In this document: positions 1 through 5,144 of the stretch, in pieces | Layout of the letters: every line of letters starts with the position of its first letter | Position numbering within the stretch: the first letter of the stretch is position 1 | DNA from: Sulfurimonas sp. | GTDB lineage: Bacteria; Campylobacterota; Campylobacteria; Campylobacterales; Sulfurimonadaceae | Assembly (NCBI GenBank): GCA_021157485.1 | Contig: JAGGWO010000167.1 | Location: 1-5,155 of the forward strand | DNA length: 5,155 nt | Direction: 5' to 3' | Program-made: the position numbers and the translations under genes | The notes under the pieces: model-generated | What the model saw: the letters and a program-made list of their open reading frames with translations, nothing else | Told to the model about the DNA's origin: nothing | Database searches by the model: none

Positions 1-7
1 ATTTTTT

Positions 8-12
8 AAGGA
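8..12 (+). promoter_or_regulatory. Ribosome-binding site of the OmpA-family gene
   Basis: AAGGA lies six bases before the ATG at 19, a standard Shine-Dalgarno spacing. It supports ATG 19 as the start. The promoter of this gene must lie left of the window. Confidence 0.8.
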
Positions 13-18
13 CAATTA

Positions 19-1167
19 ATGACAAGACTTCTATTAATACCGGCACTTATATTGGGAACTGTGGCAATGGCTACAGAGTACAACTACGAGATTACTCCTC
101 TAATCGGATATAACATCGCTGAGGGTAATATTGACGTTGATGATTATGCAGTATTTGGTGGTGAGTTCCAATATAATGGTTTTGATTCTGTAATCAAACC
201 TGAACTTTCTATTCTTTATTCTAAAGCAGATTACAACACATATAAACTACCTTCAAGTTCAGATACAGATGTATGGCGTGTTGCGCTAAATGGTGTTTAT
301 GAGTATGATAAACTTGGCTTTATCACTCCACTAGCTAAAGCTGGTTTAGGTTATGAGAAAATGAGTGATTCTTATGAAACACAGACAGATAATGAAGCAG
401 ATTGTGCATTTGTTGATGTTGGAGTTGGTGCTAAGATTCCTTTTAACGATATGATTGCTCTGAAACTTGAAGCTGTTTATATGCTTAAATATAATGATGC
501 TAGATTAGACAATAACTTAGCTGTTTTAGCCGGTTTGAACATTGCATTTGGTGAGAAAGCTCAAAAAGCTGCACCAGTTACTGAGCCTGAACCAACTCCA
601 GAACCTGCTCCTGTAGTAGTTGCTGTTCCACTAGTTGTAGATGGCGATGATGACAAAGATGGTGTTCTAAACTCTGTTGATAAGTGTCCTACAACTCCCC
701 CAGGAGTAGAAGTAGATGTGAATGGGTGTACAGTGGATAATGACACGGATAAAGATGGTGTTTTAAATGCTCAGGATATCTGTCCAAATACTCCACTTGG
801 TGAAGCTGTAAATAGTGATGGTTGTCCAGCAAAAATAACTCTAAAAGTTAACTTTGCAAATAACTCTGCTGAAATTCAACCATCTTCTTTTGATATGTTA
901 CAAAAATATGCAGATTTTTTAACAAAGTATAGTGCTTACAGTGCTAATATTGTTGGTTATACTGATAGTAGAGGTAGTGAAGCATACAATCAAAAACTTT
1001 CTCAAAAAAGAGCTAATGCAGTTAAAGATATGCTTTTAGAAAAAGGTGTTCCTTCTGATAGATTATCATCAGAAGGTAAGGGTGAAGCGAACCCTATTGC
1101 AGATAACGCTACGAGCGAAGGTCGTGCAGAAAATAGACGTATCGAAGCTGAGTTAATTAAAAACTAA
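19..1167 (+). CDS. OmpA-family outer-membrane protein with thrombospondin type 3 repeats
   Basis: Probable OprF/OmpA-type outer-membrane protein that ties the outer membrane to peptidoglycan. Residues 1-18 form a signal peptide with an Ala16-Met-Ala18 cleavage site. About 19-178 alternate in the manner of a small beta-barrel, closing at 'LNIAFGE'. A Pro/Glu-rich linker (about 185-205) leads to two calcium-binding-type thrombospondin type 3 repeats with a 32-residue period (DKDGVLN at 212 and 244), each carrying a Cys pair 14 residues apart (Cys223/237, Cys255/269). Residues 272-382 are the OmpA C-terminal domain. Its TDSRGS...N..LS..RA motif puts Asp316 and Arg331 at the spacing of the diaminopimelate-binding pair in OmpA/Pal proteins. 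At 382 residues it appears complete. The domain assignment is firm. Porin activity is not shown by the sequence, and barrel sequences diverge too fast for a specific gene name. The stop codon abuts the mobA start. Confidence 0.93.
   Translation: MTRLLLIPALILGTVAMATEYNYEITPLIGYNIAEGNIDVDDYAVFGGEFQYNGFDSVIKPELSILYSKADYNTYKLPSSSDTDVWRVALNGVYEYDKLGFITPLAKAGLGYEKMSDSYETQTDNEADCAFVDVGVGAKIPFNDMIALKLEAVYMLKYNDARLDNNLAVLAGLNIAFGEKAQKAAPVTEPEPTPEPAPVVVAVPLVVDGDDDKDGVLNSVDKCPTTPPGVEVDVNGCTVDNDTDKDGVLNAQDICPNTPLGEAVNSDGCPAKITLKVNFANNSAEIQPSSFDMLQKYADFLTKYSAYSANIVGYTDSRGSEAYNQKLSQKRANAVKDMLLEKGVPSDRLSSEGKGEANPIADNATSEGRAENRRIEAELIKN
652..825 (+). repeat. Two tandem 96-base units encoding thrombospondin type 3 repeats
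   Basis: Within the OmpA-family gene, the codons for DKDGVLN recur exactly 96 bases apart (652 and 748), followed in both copies by a Cys-Pro, a Thr-Pro and a closing Asn-(Gly or Ser-Asp-Gly)-Cys. The DNA copies are similar but diverged, so this is an old protein-level duplication, not a recent one. Family knowledge says such Asp-rich repeats bind calcium and act as a rigid spacer between barrel and peptidoglycan-binding domain. Confidence 0.75.
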
Positions 1168-1740
1168 ATGCTTGATATGCCTTGTGTCATCTTTGCAGGT
1201 GGTAAAAGTTCAAGAATGGGAGAAGATAAATCTCTTCTTCCTTTTTCCTCTTTTGATACTCTTACAGAATACCAACTCTTTCGTTTAAGTAAAATTTTTA
1301 AAACAGTATATATATCTACAAAAGATAAAAGTAAGTTTGATTTTGACGCTGTGTTTATAGAAGATATAAAAACAGATGATACATTTGCTCCAACAGCTGG
1401 ATTTGTAGCAATATTTGAGCAGATAAAAGATGAAAGGTTTTTTGCTCTAAGTGTTGACTCTCCATTTATAAGTGAAGCTGAAATAAACAAACTTTTAGAA
1501 GCTGATAGTGATGAACTGGATGCGGTAATTGCTAAAACAGACTTTGGATCACATCCGATGTGTGGTATTTATCATCGTTCACTTCAAGCTGCGTTTAGTG
1601 ATATGCTAAAAAATGATAATCATAAGCTCGGTTTCCTGCTTAAAAATTCAAAAACTAAATATATCTACTTTAAAGATGAAAAGCCATTTTTAAATCTCAA
1701 TCATCCTCATGAATATCAAGAAGCACTCAAACTTATTTAA
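1168..1740 (+). CDS. mobA: Molybdenum cofactor guanylyltransferase MobA
   Basis: Cytoplasmic enzyme that transfers GMP from GTP to molybdenum-molybdopterin, giving the guanine dinucleotide cofactor used by DMSO-reductase-family enzymes. The N-terminus has the nucleotide-binding signature [18 protein letters not shown] (residues 9-26), with Gly11, Gly12, Arg16, Gly18 and Lys21 in the expected places. Asp97 in VDSPF matches the metal-binding Asp of the family. HPMCGIY (129-135) and LNLNHPHEY (175-183) correspond to the later conserved blocks (HPxxxxY/V and NxNxPxE). At 190 residues it is close to the E. coli protein (about 194). The ATG directly follows the TAA of the OmpA-family gene and has no clear Shine-Dalgarno sequence. 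ATG 1177 (Met4) is an alternative start, also without one. Translation therefore probably depends on coupling to the upstream gene. No mobB is visible nearby. The main alternative, a CTP- or sugar-nucleotidyltransferase of the same fold, is less likely given the matching C-terminal blocks. Confidence 0.9.
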   Translation: MLDMPCVIFAGGKSSRMGEDKSLLPFSSFDTLTEYQLFRLSKIFKTVYISTKDKSKFDFDAVFIEDIKTDDTFAPTAGFVAIFEQIKDERFFALSVDSPFISEAEINKLLEADSDELDAVIAKTDFGSHPMCGIYHRSLQAAFSDMLKNDNHKLGFLLKNSKTKYIYFKDEKPFLNLNHPHEYQEALKLI

Positions 1741-1751
1741 TACCTCTTCGC

Positions 1752-1757
1752 TATAAT
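1752..1757 (+). promoter_or_regulatory. -10 box of a promoter for moaC and downstream genes
   Basis: A perfect TATAAT lies 12 bases after the mobA stop and 34 bases before the moaC start. No TTGACA-like hexamer is present 16-18 bases upstream (the sequence there is AAACTT-like), which is normal for sigma70 promoters of Campylobacterota. The start of transcription would be near 1763-1765, leaving a leader of under 30 bases. Transcription could also read through from mobA, as no terminator is visible between the two genes. Confidence 0.6.
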
Positions 1758-1791
1758 ATACTCAAACAATTAAATATTTAAAAGAGAAATT

Positions 1792-2262
1792 ATGGAATTA
1801 ACGCATTTAGACGAAAATCAAAGACCTAAAATGGTTGATGTGAGTGATAAAAATCAAACAACTAGAATTGCTGTCGCAAGTGGAACTATAGAGATGAGCC
1901 AAGAGGCTTATGATAATGTTGTAGGTGAGAGTAATAAAAAAGGTCCAGTACTTCAAACTGCTGTAATTGCAGCGATTATGGGTGTTAAACAAACAAGTAC
2001 ACTTATCCCGATGTGTCACCCATTAAATTTAAGTGGAATTAACTGTGATGTGGATGAACTACCAGAACTTCCAGGCTTTAAACTAACTGTAACTGCAAAA
2101 CTAACAGGTCAAACAGGTGTTGAGATGGAAGCATTGACAGGTACAAGTATAGGTCTTTTAACAATCTATGATATGGTTAAAGCAATAGATAAAGGTATGA
2201 TAATTCATAATGTACAACTTGAAGAGAAATCAGGAGGCAAAAATGGAGATTATAAACGATAG
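1792..2262 (+). CDS. moaC: Cyclic pyranopterin monophosphate synthase MoaC
   Basis: Acts with MoaA in the first step of molybdopterin synthesis: it converts 3',8-cyclo-7,8-dihydro-GTP into cyclic pyranopterin monophosphate, in the cytoplasm, as a multimer. The whole length matches the family: MVDVSDK (14-20), [15 protein letters not shown] (50-64), IPMCHPL (72-78), TGVEMEALT (108-116), IYDMVKA (125-131) and EKSGGKNGD (145-153). Lys50, His76, Glu111, Glu113, Asp127, Lys130 and Lys146 fall one residue short of the conserved active-site positions in the E. coli enzyme (Lys51, His77, Glu112, Glu114, Asp128, Lys131, Lys147), so the enzyme should be active. The 156-residue length is typical. A purine-rich AAAGAG stretch about five bases upstream serves as a modest ribosome-binding site. 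The last 20 bases overlap the next gene. moaA, moaD and moaE are not in the window. Confidence 0.96.
   Translation: MELTHLDENQRPKMVDVSDKNQTTRIAVASGTIEMSQEAYDNVVGESNKKGPVLQTAVIAAIMGVKQTSTLIPMCHPLNLSGINCDVDELPELPGFKLTVTAKLTGQTGVEMEALTGTSIGLLTIYDMVKAIDKGMIIHNVQLEEKSGGKNGDYKR
2232..2237 (+). promoter_or_regulatory. Ribosome-binding site of the DUF493 gene, inside moaC
   Basis: AGGAGG, a perfect Shine-Dalgarno sequence, ends five bases before the ATG at 2243. It fixes that start over the in-frame ATG at 2210, which has no such site. The hexamer is made from moaC codons for the conserved Ser-Gly-Gly-Lys segment. Confidence 0.85.
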
Positions 2263-2512
2263 AAGTGATAAGCTAGAGCTTGAATATCCTTGTTCTTGGG
2301 CTTATAAACTTATAGCTGGAGAGAAAGAAGCACTGCAAAAAGCGATTCATGATGTAATAGTTGAGAGAGAACATACCTTGACACACTCAAAGAACTCAAA
2401 AGGCGGTAAGTACGTAAGTATGAACCTCGAACTTTTAGTGCATAATGAAGATGACAGAAACTTTATATATGAGGCACTTAAAGCCCATCAAAATATTAAG
2501 ATGGTGCTGTAA
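2243..2512 (+). CDS. DUF493 (YbeD-like, UPF0250) family protein
   Basis: Small cytoplasmic protein of 89 residues in the DUF493 family, which includes E. coli YbeD (87 residues) and H. pylori HP0495. Members have a compact alpha/beta, ACT-like fold; no function is firmly established. The match runs end to end: [12 protein letters not shown] (13-24) corresponds to the 'EFPTPFTYKVM' block of Ybe[19 protein letters not shown] (49-66) to 'PSSKGNYHSVSITI', and the terminal IKMVL to the family's closing '(V/K)MVL'. The start at 2243 is chosen for its AGGAGG site; starting at 2210 would add 11 residues unlike the family. The gene overlaps moaC by 20 bases in another frame, so the two are surely co-transcribed and probably translationally coupled. 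Whether it has a role in cofactor synthesis is unknown; co-transcription is the only hint. Confidence 0.88.
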   Translation: MEIINDRSDKLELEYPCSWAYKLIAGEKEALQKAIHDVIVEREHTLTHSKNSKGGKYVSMNLELLVHNEDDRNFIYEALKAHQNIKMVL

Positions 2513-2521
2513 AATAAAACT

Positions 2522-2526
2522 AAGGA
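2522..2526 (+). promoter_or_regulatory. Ribosome-binding site for the GTG start at 2534
   Basis: AAGGA lies seven bases before GTG 2534. No in-frame ATG occurs near the beginning of the reading frame, so this site supports a GTG start and full use of the 345-codon frame. Confidence 0.7.
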
Positions 2527-2533
2527 ATATATT

Positions 2534-3571
2534 GTGGATTTAAAAAAATTAACTACTCAAATTGAAGAGTCATATAGCCGTAGATTTAAAAGTATTGATA
2601 AGAGAGTCTCTACTTCTATAGAAAATATAAACGATATTGATGGCTTAGAACTTGCTCAAATCAAGGCCATTGCTACAACTATACTCGATTTAGAAACTGA
2701 AAGTTTACAGAGTGATGTTGAAGCTCTTTTAGCAAAAAAAGAGGCAATAGAGAGAAGTTTAGAAAAGAAGCAAAATGAACTGCAAGAGTCCAAGTATGCT
2801 GTTTTTAATGCTTTAGAAGATAAATTAAGCTCTAATGAATCAGCTCTTTCTAAACTACATCAAGTGAAACTTCAGTCAATAGATTTATATGACATTTTAA
2901 GTGAGATGGTAGAGTCCGCAATAATTACAGCACTGGAGAGAGATCAAGATGGTGATATTAGTGAGACTACTATTGAAGTTGTAAAAGACATCACATATGA
3001 GGCGATTAAAGAGGGATCACTTAATACTATTAGAGTAAGAAAAATTTTATCAACGATTCTTATCTCCGCAATAGATATAGCTGAAGCTACGCCAAATAGA
3101 GCAAACGAGATACTTAACTCAACTCTTAAGGGAATGAGAAGTGGGCTTATTAACTCTATAGATAGGTTCAAAAGAAGATTAGCTTATATGCCACTAGAGG
3201 CTAAGCATATATTGATAGAGGATTATGACACTATTATAGAAGATTTAAATCAGACAGATACTCTTTTCTCTCAAGTTGTTATTACTCAAGCATCACAGAG
3301 CTCACTAAGCATAAAGAAAATTTTAGAAGATATAAACACAGAGATGCGTTATGACCTTGAAGAGTTAGTACACATTTCTAAAGAGACAGCAGAAGTGATG
3401 AAAGATAAATTTTCTTCTTTTGCAAAAAATGCGGTTAAAAGAGCAGATAGTGCACTTAGGTCCCCAAAAGCAGAAGAAGCAAAAAGAATGGGTAAAGAAG
3501 CATGGGGTGTCGCTAAAGTGGCACTTGGAAGTGCAATTAAAACAGCAAAGAATGCAATAGATAAAAAGTAA
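2534..3571 (+). CDS. Uncharacterised helical, coiled-coil protein (345 residues)
   Basis: I do not recognise this protein with confidence. It has no signal peptide, no hydrophobic membrane segment, no cysteine and a single Trp (324), so it is probably cytoplasmic. Almost all of it should be helical. Residues about 38-115 are rich in Leu, Glu and Lys in heptad-like spacing and likely form a coiled coil. Residues 118-220 hold two hydrophobic helices around an Asp-rich loop (DQDGDIS, 137-143), then a run of small Ala/Ile-rich helices. Residues 222-290 form another acidic helical stretch. The tail from about 295 is rich in Ala and Lys (AKNAVKRA, AKVALGSAIKTAKNAIDKK), giving an amphipathic, basic helix that could bind a membrane or nucleic acid. 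It resembles what I recall of the DUF6781 proteins, but this is tentative. It starts with GTG 21 bases after the DUF493 gene, with a good AAGGA site, so it is the likely third gene of the moaC operon. Confidence 0.85.
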   Translation: MDLKKLTTQIEESYSRRFKSIDKRVSTSIENINDIDGLELAQIKAIATTILDLETESLQSDVEALLAKKEAIERSLEKKQNELQESKYAVFNALEDKLSSNESALSKLHQVKLQSIDLYDILSEMVESAIITALERDQDGDISETTIEVVKDITYEAIKEGSLNTIRVRKILSTILISAIDIAEATPNRANEILNSTLKGMRSGLINSIDRFKRRLAYMPLEAKHILIEDYDTIIEDLNQTDTLFSQVVITQASQSSLSIKKILEDINTEMRYDLEELVHISKETAEVMKDKFSSFAKNAVKRADSALRSPKAEEAKRMGKEAWGVAKVALGSAIKTAKNAIDKK

Positions 3572-3575
3572 CTTA

Positions 3576-3595
3576 AGATAATTAATTATTATAAT
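3576..3595. promoter_or_regulatory. AT-rich dyad, possible operator, before the DUF2231 gene
   Basis: ATAATTAATTAT (3578-3589) is a perfect 12-base palindrome inside a longer AGATAATTA-ATTA-TTATAA stretch. The same AGATAATTA and TTATAA elements, without the central ATTA, occur at 4294-4308 before the DUF302 gene. The GATAAT/ATTAT character is Fur-box-like, but AT-rich spacers generate such strings by chance. Confidence 0.25.
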
Positions 3596-3612
3596 ACTCT
3601 TAAAAAGTATTA
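3592..3612. repeat. Inverted repeat after the 345-residue protein gene
   Basis: TAATACT (3592-3598) pairs perfectly with AGTATTA (3606-3612) across a seven-base loop CTTAAAA. The stem has only one G-C pair, so it would make a weak terminator. It starts 20 bases after the stop at 3571 and lies just before the DUF2231 promoter, so an operator role is equally possible. Confidence 0.3.
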
Positions 3613-3624
3613 GTAATCTTAGTA

Positions 3625-3643
3625 TATAATTTTGTGATAAAAT
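3625..3643 (+). promoter_or_regulatory. Promoter region of the DUF2231 gene (two candidate -10 boxes)
   Basis: TATAAT at 3625-3630 and TAAAAT at 3638-3643 are both suitable -10 hexamers. The second has an extended -10 TGA just before it (3635-3637), the same arrangement as in the DUF302 promoter, and would give a leader of about 16 bases. No good -35 hexamer is seen for either. Which box is used cannot be decided from sequence. Confidence 0.5.
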
Positions 3644-3653
3644 TAAGTAATAT

Positions 3654-3658
3654 AAGGA
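3654..3658 (+). promoter_or_regulatory. Ribosome-binding site of the DUF2231 gene
   Basis: AAGGA ends seven bases before ATG 3666. It favours the first of two adjacent ATG codons (3666 over 3669), though either would give essentially the same protein. Confidence 0.7.
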
Positions 3659-3665
3659 ATTTATT

Positions 3666-4265
3666 ATGATGTTACACCCCGCAACAGTTCACTTCGCAAT
3701 GGTACTACCAGTAGTCGCTACAGTTTTTGGTCTTATCTATCTTGTCAAAAGAGATGAGTTGATGTCAAAGATATCATCACGTGCAACACTTATTGCTGCA
3801 TTAGCAATGATAGGAGTTTGGTATACAGGAAATCAAGCTGGTCCTGAGATTTATGATTATCTGAGTGAAGCAGGAAAGCATGAGCTTATGGAGCATAAAG
3901 CATTAGGTTTATATTTAGCAATTGCTATGGCAGTTATTGCAGTTCTTAAATTGGCAGGCTGCCTTATGAAAAAGTTTATTATTGAAGCAGTTGCTATTGT
4001 ATTGTTACTTGGAGCTACGGCTGTTACCTTTGCTCAAGGTAAAGATGGTGGAGAGATAGTGTACAATTACGGTATGCCATTTAAAGCTTATATGATAGAA
4101 GATAGTCTTAAAGATGCATATAATGATGCAGAAGAAGCAGAAGAAGATGAAGCTAAAGTAGAAATCTATGAAGATGCACTTGACGATATTAGTATGATTT
4201 CTCAAAAAGTAGACGAAATTTATGGCAATGAACCTGCCCAAGAAGAGAGTGAAGAGGAAGAGTAA
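3666..4265 (+). CDS. DUF2231 family four-helix membrane protein with acidic tail
   Basis: Inner-membrane protein of 199 residues with the DUF2231 hallmarks: an N-terminal HPATVHFAMVLP (4-15), TGNQAG (54-59), a His-containing loop before the third helix (KHELMEHKALG, 71-81), and GKDGGEIVYNYG (125-136) after the last helix. Four membrane helices are visible at about 10-27, 38-55, 78-98 and 103-123. Positive residues sit in the loops after helices 1 and 3 (Lys28/Arg29, Lys102/Lys103), which places both ends and the His72/His77 loop in the periplasm. The family's conserved histidines have suggested heme or metal binding; no activity is established. The last 45 residues are very acidic (EEAEEDEAKVE, ending EESEEEE) and form an extra periplasmic tail beyond the family core. 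The gene appears to have its own promoter and stands alone between it and the AT-rich gap. Confidence 0.88.
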   Translation: MMLHPATVHFAMVLPVVATVFGLIYLVKRDELMSKISSRATLIAALAMIGVWYTGNQAGPEIYDYLSEAGKHELMEHKALGLYLAIAMAVIAVLKLAGCLMKKFIIEAVAIVLLLGATAVTFAQGKDGGEIVYNYGMPFKAYMIEDSLKDAYNDAEEAEEDEAKVEIYEDALDDISMISQKVDEIYGNEPAQEESEEEE

Positions 4266-4274
4266 TCCTTCAAC

Positions 4275-4399
4275 TTTGATATATATAAAATATAGATAAT
4301 TATTATAACCTAATATGCTTTAAGCACGTCACTGTGGTAAATATAAGCATTTTATCAAATTTATATCACTTTTATCTTATTAATTTTGATATATAAAAT
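4275..4399 (+). repeat. Two near-identical 15-17-base direct repeats bounding the intergenic gap
   Basis: TTTGATATATATAAAAT (4275-4291) and TTTGATATATAAAAT (4385-4399) differ only by one extra TA. They lie 110 bases apart, one just after the DUF2231 stop and the other containing the -35 of the DUF302 promoter. Base composition makes a chance match possible. Confidence 0.4.
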
Positions 4400-4414
4400 T
4401 ATTTATGATACAAT
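4386..4414 (+). promoter_or_regulatory. Sigma70-type promoter of the DUF302 lipoprotein gene
   Basis: TTGATA (4386-4391, five of six matches to TTGACA) is separated by exactly 17 bases from TACAAT (4409-4414, five of six to TATAAT), which is preceded by an extended -10 TGA (4406-4408). This is the best promoter in the window. Transcription should begin near 4421, leaving a leader of only about 14 bases that holds the ribosome-binding site. Confidence 0.7.
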
Positions 4415-4424
4415 CGGAAAAATT

Positions 4425-4429
4425 AGGAG
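4425..4429 (+). promoter_or_regulatory. Ribosome-binding site deciding the DUF302 start
   Basis: AGGAG ends five bases before ATG 4435. It selects this start over ATG 4405, which lies inside the promoter -10 region, has no such site, and would put ten polar residues before the signal peptide. Confidence 0.85.
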
Positions 4430-4434
4430 AAATA

Positions 4435-5109
4435 ATGAAAAAAACAATAGTAATGAGTATTGCAGCTTTAATGACTGCATTTGTAATGAGTGGATGTACT
4501 GCAATGAAACTAGGTACAACTTTTATGGGCTTTTCGCCAGATACACAAGAAGCATATGCTGGAATGATGGATATTGTTAGTGAAACAGGTGATCCTGCTC
4601 AAGCAATGATGAAAGAGTGGTTAATTACTGATGATGAGTTGACTAATGAAGATATCATTGATGAGATGAGAGACTTAGCTGGTGAGTACAACATGAGATT
4701 TGTTGGTGAAAAAGATATGTTCAGACTTATAGCAGCTGAAAATCCTACACCTGAAAAAGTTGTACATGCACATATTGCTGAATTTTGTTCATTAAGTATC
4801 GCTAAAAAAATGTTAAATCATTCTCGTTTTTTCGGTGGTTTCATGCCATGTCGTGTAATATTAGTTGAGTATGGTGACGGTAGAAGATATCTTGTATCTA
4901 TGGATATGACTCTTGCTATTTATGGTGGAACTGATGCTAAACCAATCGATCCAGAATTATTTAACCAGATGAAAGATGTTATGACTGCAATGCAAGAAAT
5001 TCCTATGAAAGCTGCTGGTTATGACAATCAAGCAGAAGCTGATGAAGCAATGATTGCTTATTATAAAGAACACGGTATTAATGAAAGACTTCCAAAACTA
5101 GAAGAATAA
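4435..5109 (+). CDS. DUF302 domain lipoprotein, methionine-rich
   Basis: Predicted lipoprotein of 224 residues. A basic start (MKKT), a hydrophobic stretch (5-18) and Met-Ser-Gly-Cys21 form a lipobox; the -3 Met is less usual than Leu but acceptable. Ser-free Thr22-Ala23 follow the lipidated Cys. Residues about 108-165 carry the DUF302 pattern: EFCSLSIAKKML (116-127), GGFMPCRVILVEYGDGRRYLVSMD (134-157), with Cys118 and Cys139 at the family's 'FC' and 'PCR' positions. Residues 30-105 are an acidic, helical stretch I cannot assign, and 170-224 another helical segment with an acidic end. There are about 22 Met in 224 residues, roughly four times the usual share. DUF302 proteins are widespread in sulfur-oxidising and other envelope contexts, but no biochemical function is agreed. 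It appears monocistronic, with its own strong promoter and a hairpin after it. Confidence 0.87.
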   Translation: MKKTIVMSIAALMTAFVMSGCTAMKLGTTFMGFSPDTQEAYAGMMDIVSETGDPAQAMMKEWLITDDELTNEDIIDEMRDLAGEYNMRFVGEKDMFRLIAAENPTPEKVVHAHIAEFCSLSIAKKMLNHSRFFGGFMPCRVILVEYGDGRRYLVSMDMTLAIYGGTDAKPIDPELFNQMKDVMTAMQEIPMKAAGYDNQAEADEAMIAYYKEHGINERLPKLEE

Positions 5110-5122
5110 TTTAATTCTTTCT

Positions 5123-5144
5123 TTCCCACCACCTTCGGTGGGAA
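5123..5144 (+). terminator. GC-rich hairpin after the DUF302 gene, probable terminator
   Basis: TTCCCACC (5123-5130) pairs perfectly with GGTGGGAA (5137-5144) around a six-base loop ACCTTC, 13 bases after the stop. An alternative register, CCACC-TTC-GGTGG, competes with it. The position and stability suit a terminator, but neither strand has a U-tract right after the stem (TACCTCAAAAC follows on +), so it may instead be an imperfect terminator or an mRNA-end stabiliser. Confidence 0.55.

Larger units (their letters stand above)
4266..4434. other. 169-base AT-rich intergenic regulatory region
   Basis: No coding potential of note: the frame that opens at 4386 and crosses into the DUF302 gene in another phase has no family features. 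No clear U-tailed terminator follows the DUF2231 gene. The region holds a near-repeated TTTGATATATA..AAAAT string (4275-4291 and 4385-4399), an AT-rich GATAATTATTAT element (4294-4308), a small dyad TGCTT-T-AAGCA (4316-4326) and the DUF302 promoter. Confidence 0.6.

Noticed and set aside
561..746. Minus-strand open frame of 61 codons within the OmpA-family gene
   Set aside because: It is an antisense shadow of the Pro/Glu linker and the calcium repeats, giving a low-complexity Ser/Thr/Gly protein with no plausible fold or ribosome-binding site.
1164..1490. Minus-strand open frame of 108 codons within mobA
   Set aside because: It lies opposite the strongly conserved N-terminal half of mobA, and its product has no recognisable motif.
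1741..1791. Terminator between mobA and moaC
   Set aside because: No stem of useful length is present; only a -10 box and a short leader can be supported.
2210..2242. Longer start for the DUF493 protein at ATG 2210
   Set aside because: It has no Shine-Dalgarno sequence and would add 11 residues absent from the family, whereas ATG 2243 has a perfect AGGAGG.
1807..3171. Minus-strand frames opposite moaC (1807-2019) and the helical protein (2944-3171)
   Set aside because: Both are antisense to well-supported genes and have no family features; the hydrophobic look of the second is the complement of Asp/Glu-rich codons.
4005..4241. Minus-strand frame of 78 codons rich in Phe and Ile
   Set aside because: It is the complement of the GAA/GAT-rich acidic tail of the DUF2231 gene, which reads as Phe/Ile-rich on the other strand.
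4386..4580. 64-codon + frame overlapping the DUF302 start in another phase, and the longer DUF302 start at 4405
   Set aside because: The first has no family features and is out of phase with the clear lipoprotein signal; the second starts within the promoter -10 region and would spoil the signal peptide.
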